Shown here: in pieces, positions 38,067-47,440 of the stretch | Layout: the number at the start of each line of letters is the position of its first letter | Numbering within the stretch: the first letter of the stretch is position 1 | DNA from: Devosia naphthalenivorans | Lineage (GTDB): Bacteria; Pseudomonadota; Alphaproteobacteria; Rhizobiales; Devosiaceae | Direction: 5' to 3' | Length of the DNA stretch: 64,000 nucleotides | Assembly (NCBI RefSeq): GCF_003056355.1 | Contig: NZ_PYVW01000003.1 | Location: 1 to 64,000 of the forward strand | Notes under the pieces: generated by a model | Seen by the model: only the letters and a program-made list of their open reading frames with translations | What the model was told of the DNA's origin: nothing | Database searches by the model: none | Made by a program: the position numbers and the translations under genes

Positions 38067-38318
38067 TCAGTTGTCCGGACCTACCAGGTTGGCGGTGAAG
38101 AGAACCGAGCAAACACCCACGGGCTGGTCATCCTGATCCCGCACCCGTATCTGCAGGATGCGTTCCGGCTCCGCGTGGCGAAGCACTTCCTTGGTCATTT
38201 CACCCAGCGCGGCACTTGCTTCTTCCAGGGCGGCGTTGGCGTCCTTCAGGTCGGTCCCTTCGGTGTCGTGGGTCGCCTCGATACCACGGTCAAAATAGTC
38301 GAAGTAAAACCTCGGCAT
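38067..38318 (-). CDS. DUF6894-like small protein
   Basis: An 83-residue protein starting MPRFYFDYFDRG with DTEGTDLKDANAALEEASAALGEM. This is the layout of the short rhizobial proteins grouped as DUF6894 (PRxFFxxxDG...D.eG.el.d...A...A). No function is known. ATG 38318 is preceded by GAGGTG; a longer reading has no family match. It probably forms its own unit downstream of the Crp-like regulator gene, with which it is co-directional. Confidence 0.7.
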   Translation of the reverse strand: MPRFYFDYFDRGIEATHDTEGTDLKDANAALEEASAALGEMTKEVLRHAEPERILQIRVRDQDDQPVGVCSVLFTANLVGPDN

Positions 38319-38460
38319 TAAACGCACCTCTTGGGACAGCGTCTGCGCCAGCCACATATTCCACTTCAGCGCATCTGCCCAATGTGGTCGGTAGGCGTTA
38401 GCAAGAAAGCACGGAGGTCCGCATCGTTCCAATTTGTGATCGCCGCCAAAGGGACCGCAA

Positions 38461-39177
38461 TCAACGATTTAGCTGTCCAATCACGCGCGCATATTCACGT
38501 TCGGGGATGCCGTAAGCGTCGGCGGCAAAAACTTCCAGCTCTCGCCGATCACGTACAGTCACGATGCCGCGTTCAGAATAGATGAGCTTGTTGCCCTCCA
38601 GCAGGTGCAGCGCCGTGGTTACACTGGGGCGCCGCACGCCAAGCATGACGGCAATGAAATCATGGGTCAGTTCAATCCGGTCGCCATCCACACGGTCATG
38701 GCACATCAATATCCAGCGGGCGAGGCGCTCCTCTACATGATGCATGGCGTTGGACAGCGCCGTGTAGGTGGATTGCGTCCACAGCGTGTGAACGTAGCGA
38801 CGGAATAACCCAGAGCAATCCGCGCTGCTCTCGAGAAGCTGGCTGAAAGCACAAGCTTCGATGCGGTGGCCGTATCCCGCAACCTGTACAAACGTTGCAT
38901 GCGGGGAGGTATCGCAGTGAAGTATAGCGGCTGTGGGTGCGAGGCCATCGCGCCCTACCAGCCCGACTTCGACGCTGTGGCCTTCTGGCGATCTGGAGAC
39001 GGTGGAGGCGATACCCGCCTCGTGAAAATAATAGTGCGTCACGCTCTCGTTTGGCGTCGCAAGTTGCAGGCCGCGAGGTAGATCTTGCGGCTCCAGATGA
39101 GGCGAGAACCGCTCGAAGTCGGCGTCACTCAACAGGGCGAGCAGGTTATTACGGATATCGGACTTTCGGGGGGACAT
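38461..39177 (-). CDS. Crp/Fnr-family transcriptional regulator
   Basis: A 238-residue protein with an N-terminal cyclic-nucleotide-binding-like domain (PRGLQLATPNESVTHYYFHEAGIASTVS, EVGLVGRDGL). The C-terminal winged helix includes LTHDFIAVMLGVRRPSVTTALHLLE. The FNR Cys cluster is absent, and the recognition helix differs from Crp (RRPSVTTAL). Rhizobial genomes carry many such paralogues with unknown signals. ATG 39177 is preceded by GGAGAGC. The target is unknown; its nearest neighbours are the betaine importer genes. Confidence 0.83.
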   Translation of the reverse strand: MSPRKSDIRNNLLALLSDADFERFSPHLEPQDLPRGLQLATPNESVTHYYFHEAGIASTVSRSPEGHSVEVGLVGRDGLAPTAAILHCDTSPHATFVQVAGYGHRIEACAFSQLLESSADCSGLFRRYVHTLWTQSTYTALSNAMHHVEERLARWILMCHDRVDGDRIELTHDFIAVMLGVRRPSVTTALHLLEGNKLIYSERGIVTVRDRRELEVFAADAYGIPEREYARVIGQLNR

Positions 39178-39309
39178 TTTGCTCTCCACTTGGGGCAAGA
39201 GCAAATCGGAACTCCCAGTCGTTCGCGCCCATAGCTGAGCGAACGATAGAGTTCATATTAGGCGTCGGAGATCGGCGGTTCAAGCTTTGCGCCGGGTCCA
39301 CAACCGTGG

Positions 39310-39337
39310 GCGGGAGCCGACTTGCGCCGGCTCCCGC
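39310..39337 (-). terminator. GC hairpin after the betaine-binding protein gene
   Basis: GCGGGAGCCG at 39310-39319 and CGGCTCCCGC at 39328-39337 form a 10-bp stem just 8 bases past the stop of the binding-protein gene on the minus strand. There is no T run after it on that strand (five A's precede it), so it is a terminator-like or stabilising stem. Confidence 0.5.
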
Positions 39338-39345
39338 AAAAATGA

Positions 39346-40374
39346 TCAGGACTGAGCGGCGCGGGCTGCTTCGAGCCAGCCGTCGACCAGGTCGCGGTTT
39401 TCTGCGATCCAGTCTGCTGCCTGCTGCTGAATGTCTTCGGTGCTACCAGCGCCCTCGTTCATCAGAGCGTTCTGCTCGAAGATTGCCGGCAGAGGGATGG
39501 AGGCGCTTTCGAGCAGCTTTGCAGCGGCCGGGTTGTCCTGCAGGAATGCCGAATTGGCGACCGGAACAATGTCGTTGGCCGGGAAGCCAAGGGTGCATGG
39601 ATCGGCCACGCAGCCTTCCACGCCAGGCAACACCGCAGCGTCGGCGAGATCGGCCAACTCTTCTGGAAGATTGACCTCGGGCACCTCGATCCACATCACA
39701 TCCTCACCCGGAACCAGCGCATTGACGGTCCAGTTCGGCGTCCAAGTGTAGAACAGGATCGGCTCGCCGGCCTCATAGGCGGCGACTGCGTCGGCCATCG
39801 AGGCTGAATATGCCGCCTTGATCGGGTTGATGTGATCGCGCAGGCCATAGGCATCCATGTGATGCTCGATGTTGATCTCGCAGCCCCAGCCCGGCGGGCA
39901 CGCGACGAGGTCGGCCTTGCCGTCACCGTTACGGTCAAAAGCTTCCTGCACCTCGGGGCGCTTGAAGTCTTCCAGCGTCTTGATGCCGAACTCTTCGACC
40001 GAAGCCTTGTCGACGAGATAGCCCTCGAGTGCGCCGCCCTTGGCAACGGCACCGATGATCTCGGCCTGGCCTTCGAAGGCAGGCTGATAAGTGTTGTGCA
40101 ACGGGAACCAGCCATTGACCCAAAGATCGACATCGCCCTGGGCAACGGCCTGGTAGAATGGCGGGTTATCGAGCGTGGTTGGGCCTTCGACCGTGTAACC
40201 CAGTTCCTCGAACAATTGCTTGTAGATCTGGGCGTGGAACCAGCCGGTGTCCCAGGTGGCCTGAGCCATGTTGATGGTCTTGCCTTCACCTGGATTGTCT
40301 TGAGCAATCACGGGCGATGCAGCAACAAGAGCGGCAAGTGAGACGGCAGTCAGTGTCCGGGCGAGTCTGAGCAT
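39346..40374 (-). CDS. proX: Glycine betaine/choline ABC transporter substrate-binding protein (ProX-like)
   Basis: A 342-residue OpuAC-type binding protein with a signal peptide (cleavage near VIAQ, residue 24). Aromatic ligand-binding blocks are TWDTGWFHAQI, DLWVNGWFPLHNTY and ILFYTWTPNWTVN. Two Cys pairs (ACPPGWGCE, EGCVADPC) suggest disulphides. The family binds quaternary amines (betaine, proline betaine, choline) through a Trp/Tyr cage. It is the last gene of the proV-proW-proX operon. Confidence 0.86.
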   Translation of the reverse strand: MLRLARTLTAVSLAALVAASPVIAQDNPGEGKTINMAQATWDTGWFHAQIYKQLFEELGYTVEGPTTLDNPPFYQAVAQGDVDLWVNGWFPLHNTYQPAFEGQAEIIGAVAKGGALEGYLVDKASVEEFGIKTLEDFKRPEVQEAFDRNGDGKADLVACPPGWGCEINIEHHMDAYGLRDHINPIKAAYSASMADAVAAYEAGEPILFYTWTPNWTVNALVPGEDVMWIEVPEVNLPEELADLADAAVLPGVEGCVADPCTLGFPANDIVPVANSAFLQDNPAAAKLLESASIPLPAIFEQNALMNEGAGSTEDIQQQAADWIAENRDLVDGWLEAARAAQS

Positions 40375-40463
40375 AAGATCAGCTCTCCTTTTGTTTTGGC
40401 GTGAGAAGACAATGCGGACGCGCCAACGTCCGCTCGATTGCGCGAATACGCGCTAGACAGGCC

Positions 40464-41396
40464 TCAAGCGGCCCTTCGTATTTCCGCGGTGGACGCGGGC
40501 GCCCCCCGGCGGAAAAAGCTGAGTACGGTCTGGCGAAGCGGGACGGTGCGGACCCCATTGGCCTCGCCCAGAGCCTGGGTGATGCGGTCCAGAATGATGG
40601 CAAGCAGCACGATGCCCACGCCACCAGCGGTAGCACCGCCCACATCCAGCCGGCCAAGGCCGGTATAAACGGTGAGGCCAAGCCCGCCTGCCCCAATCAT
40701 CGACGTGATGACCACCATCGAGAGGGCCAGCATCAGCGTCTGGTTGAGGCCAGCCATGATGGTGCGCATCGCCAGCGGAAGCTGGATGTTCCACAGCATC
40801 TGCCAGCTCGTTGAACCGAACGCCTCGGCGGCCTCGATCAGATCGCCCCGCACATTGCGGATGCCCAGATTGGTCAGCCGCACGATTGGCGGCAGGGCAA
40901 AGATGATCGTGGCGATGATGCCAGGGGCCATGCCAACGCCAAACAACATCACGATCGGTACGAGGTACACAAACGACGGGACCGTCTGCATGATATCGAG
41001 CACCGGCCGGATCACCGCCAGCACGCGATCATTGCGCGCGGCGAGAATGCCAAGCGGCACGCCCAGAACCACGCAGAACAACACCGAGGTGACGATCATG
41101 GACAGGGTGGTCATGGTCTCGGGCCAGAGCCCGATCATGTCAATGAAGATCAGGGAGATCACCGTGAAGATCGCCATGCCACGACCGGCCGTGCGCCAGG
41201 TGAGTAGCGCCAGGGCGGCAGTGAAGACCAGCATGGGCACGGCATTAAAGAACGTGTCTAGCCAGTCGAGAACCATGCTGACCGGCACCTGCAAGGCACG
41301 GAACAGCGGGCGGAAATTGGGCACGATCCATTCGCGCACCAGGATATTGACCCAGTCATCGAACGGGATCAGCAGAACGTCGGATGGGCTGAACAT
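40464..41396 (-). CDS. proW: Glycine betaine/proline ABC permease (ProW-like)
   Basis: A 310-residue permease. Typical ProW blocks are WLDTFFNAVPMLVFTAALALLTW, PVLDIMQTVPSFVYLVP, the EAA loop GDLIEAAEAFGSTSWQMLWNIQLP, and MVVITSMIGAGGLG. It lies 9 bases after the ATPase gene and 89 bases before the binding-protein gene. It forms a homodimeric channel for compatible solute uptake. Confidence 0.87.
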   Translation of the reverse strand: MFSPSDVLLIPFDDWVNILVREWIVPNFRPLFRALQVPVSMVLDWLDTFFNAVPMLVFTAALALLTWRTAGRGMAIFTVISLIFIDMIGLWPETMTTLSMIVTSVLFCVVLGVPLGILAARNDRVLAVIRPVLDIMQTVPSFVYLVPIVMLFGVGMAPGIIATIIFALPPIVRLTNLGIRNVRGDLIEAAEAFGSTSWQMLWNIQLPLAMRTIMAGLNQTLMLALSMVVITSMIGAGGLGLTVYTGLGRLDVGGATAGGVGIVLLAIILDRITQALGEANGVRTVPLRQTVLSFFRRGAPASTAEIRRAA

Positions 41397-41405
41397 GGCC
41401 GCTCC

Positions 41406-42617
41406 TTATGGTTTGGCCGCAGGGGCAGGATCGGCGGAAGTGTCGCCCGACAACTGGGCAAGCAATGCTTCCGGCTCCACGACACCCACTAGGCGGTTGT
41501 TGTCGTCGGTTACGGCGATGGGGAGCCCAGAACTCGCGGCACCGTAGAGCTCGTGAAGCGCGGAGCCTCTATCTGCGGTGGGAAAATCGGACTGGATGGC
41601 GTCGGCAAGGGTCGCGTCATCGTCGCGCGAAGCGGCCATGGCGTCCTGGTAGGTCACGACACCGGCAATCTCCTCGCCATCGAGCACGTAGAGGGCATTG
41701 CAGTTGGCATCTTCCATGCTCTGCATGGCCGTTTCCGAGGTGTCCGTGCCCAGTTGCAACACGACCGGGTCCGCGGAGGATACGGATTCGGCTGTGAAGA
41801 CGCGGCCGCGGTCGATGTCCGCCACGAAAGCGCGGACATAGTCATCGGCAGGCGTGTCGACGATTTCCTGCGCCGTGCCGATCTGGACAATCGCGCCATC
41901 CTTCATGATGGCGATGCGGTCGCCCAGCAGAAGGGCCTCGTTCAGATCATGGGTGATGAAGATGATGGTCTTGCGCAGCTTTTTCTGCAGGCGCAGCAAT
42001 TCATCCTGAACGTCGCGGCGGATCAGCGGATCGAGTGCCCCGAACGGCTCGTCCATGAGCAAAATCTCAGGATCGGTTGCCAGCCCACGGGCAAGGCCTA
42101 CTCGCTGCTGCATACCGCCGGAAAGCTCCGCGGGCGTGCTATCGGCATAAGCGGCCAATCCGACCTGCTCCAGCGCCAGTTCAGCGCGCCGGCGGCGCTC
42201 GGCGGCAGCAATGCCCTTGATCTTGAGGCCATAGGCAACATTGTCGGCAACGCTCATATGGGGGAACAGCGCGAAATGCTGAAACACCATGGCGACCTTG
42301 TTGCGGCGCACTTCGCGCAGGGTTGCCGGCGAACACGATGCGATGTCTTCCCCGTCGATGAGGATGCTGCCACTTGTCGGCGCAATCAGCCCGTTCAGGG
42401 TGCGCACGAGGGTGGACTTTCCTGAGCCCGAAAGGCCCATGACCACGAAAATCTGGCCTTGCTCCACATCGAAGCTGGCGTTGTCGATACCGACCGTATT
42501 GCCGGTAGCTTCGAAGATTGCCGCCTTGCTGTCCCCCGCCTGGAGTCGATCGAGCCCTTCCCGGGCGTTGGGTCCAAAGATCTTGGTGAGGTTTTGTATC
42601 TTTAACTTGGCTGTCAT
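41406..42617 (-). CDS. proV: Glycine betaine/proline ABC ATPase with CBS domains (ProV-like)
   Basis: A 403-residue ATPase with Walker A GLSGSGKST at residues 61-69, signature LSGGMQQR, Walker B ILLMDEPFGALD, and a C-terminal tandem CBS region (about 285-390). The CBS part ends LVGVVEPEALLAQLSG, as in osmoregulated OpuA/ProV subunits. The N-terminal IFGPNAREGLDRLQAGDSKA segment is ProV-specific. ATG 42617 follows a weak ribosome site. It is the first gene of the operon; a promoter is expected in 42618-42720. Confidence 0.88.
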   Translation of the reverse strand: MTAKLKIQNLTKIFGPNAREGLDRLQAGDSKAAIFEATGNTVGIDNASFDVEQGQIFVVMGLSGSGKSTLVRTLNGLIAPTSGSILIDGEDIASCSPATLREVRRNKVAMVFQHFALFPHMSVADNVAYGLKIKGIAAAERRRRAELALEQVGLAAYADSTPAELSGGMQQRVGLARGLATDPEILLMDEPFGALDPLIRRDVQDELLRLQKKLRKTIIFITHDLNEALLLGDRIAIMKDGAIVQIGTAQEIVDTPADDYVRAFVADIDRGRVFTAESVSSADPVVLQLGTDTSETAMQSMEDANCNALYVLDGEEIAGVVTYQDAMAASRDDDATLADAIQSDFPTADRGSALHELYGAASSGLPIAVTDDNNRLVGVVEPEALLAQLSGDTSADPAPAAKP

Positions 42618-42976
42618 GTACTCGCAAATATGGTTCTGGGCTTATAACTGAACGAAAGCCCATAGTTCTTTTGTGTTATAGTTGGCGCGCAAATAGAACA
42701 GGCGCACTTGCCCAACAGCAATGCGCATGCAACGCGTCCCGATCGTCCTGATTTTGGCGCAGCCTATTACGTACGACGGCCGAGATCAACCCATTGTGGC
42801 AATTTCTGGACTTTTGGACACCCGGAAGGACCGCATCATCTTCCATCCAAACAGCCACGAAGACTGGTTTCATAGGGGGTTACGGCCACTCGCGCACCGA
42901 GCGATCTCAGGTGCGTCGGCGCGGCATTGCGGAGGGTGGAATGGGGATTTCAGCAGCAGGTTGGGCCAGTGAAATT
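42618..42976. other. Non-coding stretch upstream of the betaine operon
   Basis: The first 100 bases are AT-richer (TTTTGTGTTATAGTTGG near 42668) and probably hold the proV promoter. I see no supported gene in the rest; short open frames lack ribosome sites and family features. Confidence 0.4.
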
Positions 42977-43009
42977 CTGCTGCGGCCGGATTCACCGGCC
43001 GATCAGCAG
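42977..43009 (-). terminator. Hairpin directly after the FAD-protein gene
   Basis: CTGCTG/CAGCAG (42977-42982 and 43004-43009) enclose an inner GGCCGG/CCGGCC stem. It abuts the stop codon of the minus-strand FAD/NAD(P) gene; the T run on that strand is weak (AATTTC). Confidence 0.5.
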
Positions 43010-44356
43010 TCAGAGACTCAACAGCCGTTCAGCGACTTTGGCACATTGAATCCGAATATCCGGGATGGCTTCGATCTCGAAGAATTGGCCCCGGGTCAGC
43101 GGACCTACGGCCAGCAAGTCCACGGACGGAGAGCCGTCGCGGTCCACCAATTGGCAGTCCGGCGAAACATCGAGACCAATGTGGAGCGCATCCGGACGGG
43201 CGATTCCGCGTCCGACGAGATCGCGCACGACGGCGTTGGAGCTTGTCTCGACATTGACGCTGACGCCGCCGCAATCATAGACCCGGGCGATATCAACAGT
43301 CTCGCGCCCTGACGTGCCGCGGCGGCGGATGGTGGCCTGCGCCCCCGTACCCGCGCTCGCGACGCCGAGAAACTCGGCGGCCACAAGCCGAACCTGGCCC
43401 CTGGCTATCGCATCGCTCAAACGGTTGTGCAATTCAGGCGGAAGACGATGACGGAGAATGTTCCACCACGGCCGCAGGTGGCGGAGAAACTGGCGGCGGG
43501 TGTGTTCCGGCCAGCTCTGCCAGATGCGTTGATTGTAGGGCCGCAGGCCATCCACAACGCTGCGCCAATCACCGCCCTCGGCTTCCGTCTTCCGCACCAG
43601 ATTGCGTGCCCAACGCGTGATTTTCGTCAGGCTGGCGCCGAGAGGCACTTCGCTGGGATCAATGACGAGGGGCTGCACGTCGCGATGACCCTTAGGCAGC
43701 AGTCCATTGCGCGACACCACCATGATGGGACCACGGTGATCCGCCTCGGCAAGGGAAATCCATGCATCAACCATGCTGAGGCCCGACCCCAGAATCATGA
43801 CCTCGGCATCAGTCGGCAGCGGCGTGTCCTGCTCCGAGCCGACGCGAACAGCGATGCCGCGACTGCGCGCGGCCTGGGTTTCGTGACCGACGGCGAGCAC
43901 TACACGGTTGCTGGGAATGCTGGTGCCATCGCCCAGGACTGTCTCGATTCCGTCGACTCCTTGGCGGACAGCAATAGCTTCATCCGAACGCACCACGAGG
44001 CGGCCGGGACGCGCCTGCCCCGCAGTCTGCAAGACGTCTTCCAGATAGACGCCGTAAAGCCGCCTCGGCACGAACACCCAGGAGCCCTGCGGGCTCGGAT
44101 AGTCGCGCGCCTGCAGCCAGCGCCAGAAATGATCCGGCTCGTCGGCAAAGGCACTCATCCCCCGCGCAGGCACATTGACCCGGTGGTCGCGGCTGGTTGC
44201 CGAATACGCGAGCCCCTGCCCCACTTCTCCCCGACGTTCGATCAAGGTGACATGCACGTCGCGTGACTGGTCGCGCAGCAGGTGAGCAGCGAGCAAAACG
44301 CCGCTGGCGCCGCCGCCAATAATGGTGATTGAACGTGGCTCGGGAGCAATGCTCAT
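43010..44356 (-). CDS. FAD/NAD(P)-binding protein (YdhS-like, FAD_NAD_binding_9)
   Basis: A 448-residue flavoprotein. The N-terminal dinucleotide fold is SITIIGGGASGVLLAAHLLR, and a second one is VMILGSGLSMVDAWISLA. The segment VNVPARGMSAFADEPDHFWRWLQ is typical of the FAD-NAD(P)-binding group that includes E. coli YdhS. The physiological substrate is unknown. ATG 44356 was preferred over an upstream ATG because the fold begins soon after. It lies apart from neighbours (392 bases to proV), so it is probably monocistronic. Confidence 0.8.
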   Translation of the reverse strand: MSIAPEPRSITIIGGGASGVLLAAHLLRDQSRDVHVTLIERRGEVGQGLAYSATSRDHRVNVPARGMSAFADEPDHFWRWLQARDYPSPQGSWVFVPRRLYGVYLEDVLQTAGQARPGRLVVRSDEAIAVRQGVDGIETVLGDGTSIPSNRVVLAVGHETQAARSRGIAVRVGSEQDTPLPTDAEVMILGSGLSMVDAWISLAEADHRGPIMVVSRNGLLPKGHRDVQPLVIDPSEVPLGASLTKITRWARNLVRKTEAEGGDWRSVVDGLRPYNQRIWQSWPEHTRRQFLRHLRPWWNILRHRLPPELHNRLSDAIARGQVRLVAAEFLGVASAGTGAQATIRRRGTSGRETVDIARVYDCGGVSVNVETSSNAVVRDLVGRGIARPDALHIGLDVSPDCQLVDRDGSPSVDLLAVGPLTRGQFFEIEAIPDIRIQCAKVAERLLSL

Positions 44357-44611
44357 GATTGACCGTACTTCCAAGATCGGCGCCCGGGGAATGCTGGACT
44401 GGCCTGTGTGGCCGTGGTTCTGCCTAGCAATCTGATCCGGATTGTAGCGTTTGGGAACTACTAGGTTCTACACATCGCCTCGACAAGGCAAATCTGTTCC
44501 GCCACTTGTCGCTATGCGAACGGTAGCGCCAGTGCAATCGATTGCACAAGCATTTTGCCTGCGTTATCTGGCTGGTCGGAAACGGCCGAATGGACGGCCA
44601 GAGGAGCCTTC

Positions 44612-45925
44612 ATGTTCTCAGTTGACCGCAAGGATTTTGGCCCTGGATTTACGTTCGGCGTTGCTACGGCGGCCTACCAGATCGAGGGTGGACAAGACGA
44701 TGGTCGCGGAGCATCCATCTGGGACAGCTTCTCTTCGACGCCGGGGAACGTCCACAATGGCGATACGGGCGCCGTGGCGTGCAACCACTACGAACTTTGG
44801 CCGCAAGACCTTGATCTCATTCGCGATGGTGGCTTCGATGGCTATCGGTTTTCGTTTTCCTGGCCGCGTTTGATTCCCGAAGGCACGGGTGCCATCAACC
44901 CGGCGGGGGTGGACTTCTACGATCGGCTGATCGACGGCATGCTGGCGCGCGGCATCAAGCCTTATGCCACGCTCTATCACTGGGACCTGCCGTCGGCCCT
45001 GCAGGACAAGGGCGGCTGGATGAACCGGGACATCGCCGGCTGGTTTGCCGACTATGCTGCCCTGGTTGCACAGAAATTCGGTGACCGCCTGCAGGCCACC
45101 GCCACAATCAACGAACCTTGGTGCGTCGCCTTTCTCAGCCACTATCTGGGCATCCATGCACCCGGCTATCGCGACGTCCGCGCCGCTGCCCGTGCGATGC
45201 ATCACGTGCTGTTCGCCCACGGAACCGCCATCGATGCACTGCGTGCGAATGGCGCCAAGAACCTGGGCATCGTGCTCAATCTGGAGAAGGCCGAGGCGGC
45301 CAGCGACAATCCTGAAGATCTCGCGGCCATGAACATGGGCGACGCCGTTTTCAACCGCTGGTATCTGGGCGGGATCCTTAAGGGGCAATATCCCGAAGAC
45401 GTCACGACCTGGTTGGGCGATAATCTGCCCAGGGACTACCAGAGGGACATGGAGGTGGTATCGCGGCCACTCGACTGGCTGGGTATTAATTACTACACCC
45501 GCGGCATCTACCGCGCCAGCACGGATGGCAGCCGTCCGTTCGAACAGATCAAGGGCGATCTGGAAAAGACCGATATGGGTTGGGAAATCTACCCCAAGGG
45601 GCTCAGCGACCTGCTGGTTCGCGTCTCTAACGAATACACAAAGATCCCGCTCTACGTCACCGAGAACGGCATGGCCGAAGTGGAAGGCGACGACGATCCT
45701 CGCCGCGTCCACTATTACGACGATCACCTGAAGGCGGTGCTATCGGCTCGCGCACAGGGAGCCGACGTGCGCGGCTATTTCGCCTGGTCCCTGCTCGACA
45801 ATTACGAATGGGCCGAGGGCTACAACAAGCGCTTCGGCATCGTGCATGTGGACTATGAAACCCAGCAGCGCACGCCGAAAGCCAGCTATCGCGCGTTTCA
45901 AGGCATGCTGCACAATACGCGATAG
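44612..45925 (+). CDS. Beta-glucosidase, glycoside hydrolase family 1
   Basis: A 437-residue cytoplasmic GH1 enzyme. Acid/base Glu168 is in TINEPW, nucleophile Glu351 in YVTENG. The N-terminal signature FTFGVATAAYQIEGG and C-terminal FAWSLLDNYEWAEGYNKRFG complete the family pattern. It hydrolyses beta-linked disaccharides or aryl glucosides with retention. ATG 44612 is preceded by GAGGAG. It is a single gene; no linked sugar transporter is present within several kilobases. Confidence 0.92.
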   Translation: MFSVDRKDFGPGFTFGVATAAYQIEGGQDDGRGASIWDSFSSTPGNVHNGDTGAVACNHYELWPQDLDLIRDGGFDGYRFSFSWPRLIPEGTGAINPAGVDFYDRLIDGMLARGIKPYATLYHWDLPSALQDKGGWMNRDIAGWFADYAALVAQKFGDRLQATATINEPWCVAFLSHYLGIHAPGYRDVRAAARAMHHVLFAHGTAIDALRANGAKNLGIVLNLEKAEAASDNPEDLAAMNMGDAVFNRWYLGGILKGQYPEDVTTWLGDNLPRDYQRDMEVVSRPLDWLGINYYTRGIYRASTDGSRPFEQIKGDLEKTDMGWEIYPKGLSDLLVRVSNEYTKIPLYVTENGMAEVEGDDDPRRVHYYDDHLKAVLSARAQGADVRGYFAWSLLDNYEWAEGYNKRFGIVHVDYETQQRTPKASYRAFQGMLHNTR

Positions 45926-46068
45926 GGCCCACCAGGAAACGGCGCAGCCCGCACTTTTCATCCGGGGCGAGAAGGCGTTGTTGCGAGGCGTACGAGCACG
46001 AATCGAGGCACCGCTATTAACCTACCTCGCCGGCTCTTCCGGCGCGAGCGAACATGGCGGGTGTAGGA

Positions 46069-46158
46069 TGGCGGAGAGGAAGGGATTCGAACCCTCGAGA
46101 CAGTTTCCCATCTGCGCCCTTAGCAGGGGCGTGCCTTCGACCACTCGGCCACCTCTCC
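46069..46158 (-). tRNA. tRNA-Ser (GCU anticodon)
   Basis: On the minus strand the 90-base sequence begins GGAGAGGTGGCCGAGTGG and ends CCTCTCC-G-CCA. The acceptor stem GGAGAGG/CCTCTCC pairs perfectly, the anticodon loop CTGCTAA gives GCU, a long variable arm typical of serine tRNA follows, and the T arm has GAGGG-TTCGAAT-CCCTT. The CCA end is encoded. Confidence 0.95.
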
Positions 46159-46608
46159 GGCACCGGGTGGATAGCTGTGAAGTGCCCTGTGTTCAAGGCT
46201 TATTTCGCTGCCCGTGAAATTTCCCCGGAAATCACCCGTGCGGTGCCCTGCAGAACCTTGGACGAACGAACCATCCACATGCGATGAGCTGCGTACAAAT
46301 CCCGTACAGACCCGTGCTCTTATGTTCCTGGGCCGCGCTTAACAGGTGGTGCGAACCCGTGCCACCACCAATCACCCCTGTTGGGCATTGATCCCCTGCA
46401 TTTTCCGATGCTCTTTCGCCAATCCATTTCGAAGTTAGCCATCCTTGCGGACGCGCTGCGATCCGGATCTATGAACAAAACACCTGCGCACCTTGCAGTA
46501 CGCGCTAAGGCCAGCCATTTCGACTTACTGGCCCTGGTACAATCCAACAGCCTTCCTTTGACCATGAACGCATCGGATACATCGGTTATCGCACGTTAGG
46601 AGCAGCCG
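46159..46608. other. Stretch without a supported gene between tRNA-Ser and the I78-type lipoprotein
   Basis: It holds the tRNA promoter (reading leftward) and the promoter of the gene at 46609. Open frames on both strands here show no ribosome site or family. I looked for an integrase or a duplicated tRNA end as a sign of an island and saw none. Confidence 0.4.
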
Positions 46609-46923
46609 ATGACACCTCACTTCTTTCCGATCTTAGCCGTCGGCGTGGCACTCGTAATCTCCGGATGCACCAACACTGCCCCGCCCGTAGCTCAACAGCC
46701 TCCCCCGGCGGATTGTGGCGCGTCTCTACTTCAGGACAAGGTCGGCGAGCCTGTCGCCGGCAGCTCGGCGGCAGATGCAACTGTAGGTGGCGTTCCGGTC
46801 CAGTCCAAAGGCGACGTGCGGGTGATTGCCCCCGGCCAAGCTGTGATCCAGAACTACAGCGAGTCACGTCTTAATCTTGAAACCGACGGATCCGGGAATT
46901 TGGTGCGCGCAACTTGCGGTTGA
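46609..46923 (+). CDS. Peptidase inhibitor I78 family lipoprotein
   Basis: A 104-residue protein with a lipoprotein signal (LVISGC lipobox, Cys near residue 20), a Pro-rich linker, CGASLLQDKVGEPV, and the C-terminal block VRVIAPGQAVIQNYSESRLNL ending in CG. This block matches the I78 (elastase inhibitor AFLEI-like) family pattern RxxxPGxxxTxDxxxxRLNvxxdxxgxixxxxCG. The target protease is unknown. ATG 46609 follows AGGAGC. It is likely monocistronic and anchored in the outer membrane or periplasm. Confidence 0.82.
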   Translation: MTPHFFPILAVGVALVISGCTNTAPPVAQQPPPADCGASLLQDKVGEPVAGSSAADATVGGVPVQSKGDVRVIAPGQAVIQNYSESRLNLETDGSGNLVRATCG

Positions 46924-47065
46924 CCTCTCCCGCGCACCTGATAGCCCCAGTCTTCCTGCATACTGCGCAGATAACGACGTTGCCCTAGCAGCTTCGAACA
47001 ATTTGGCCAGTCATTAGAGATGTGTCACGCTGTTCCTGCTACGATTCCCACATCAGGAGGAAACC

Positions 47066-47326
47066 ATGGGATTTGACGGCGTCGGAATAATTGGAGCGAT
47101 CATTATTGGAGGCATTGCTGGCTGGCTCGCTGGCAAGGTCATGAATACCAGTACTGGCGTGCTCATGAACATCATTCTGGGCATTGTCGGCGCCATCGTT
47201 GCCAGCATCCTGCTCGGCATCCTTGGCGTCTCATTCGGTGGCTGGATCGGTTACTTGATCGCCGGCTTCATCGGCGCCTGCATTCTCATCGCTATCGGTA
47301 GGGCTGTATCAGGCAGACGCGCATAG
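47066..47326 (+). CDS. GlsB/YeaQ/YmgE family stress-response membrane protein
   Basis: An 86-residue protein with three hydrophobic helices and Gly-rich packing motifs. IIGGIAGWLAGKVM and NIILGIVGAIVASILLGILG match the Transgly_assoc/GlsB family. Members are induced by stress in several bacteria; a molecular role is not established. ATG 47066 has a strong AGGAGG 6 bases upstream. A GC stem (47342-47362) follows the stop. Confidence 0.88.
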   Translation: MGFDGVGIIGAIIIGGIAGWLAGKVMNTSTGVLMNIILGIVGAIVASILLGILGVSFGGWIGYLIAGFIGACILIAIGRAVSGRRA

Positions 47327-47440
47327 CTACCAAGCAGGCCGGGCACTTTCGCGTGTCCGGCCACGCGCAAACGTGTGGCGGACCGATGGAGCGCTGCTGG
47401 GGTCTGGGGAGTCCCCCGAACCCAGCGCGAAGCCGAATAA

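Noticed and set aside
46054..46287. Plus-strand frame of 77 codons beginning MAGVGWRRGRDSNPRDSFP
   Set aside because: It is the antisense reading of tRNA-Ser(GCU) and matches the well-known spurious proteins predicted opposite serine tRNAs.
46069..46608. Genomic island integrated at tRNA-Ser
   Set aside because: No integrase, no duplicated tRNA 3' end and no change in gene character next to the tRNA were seen.
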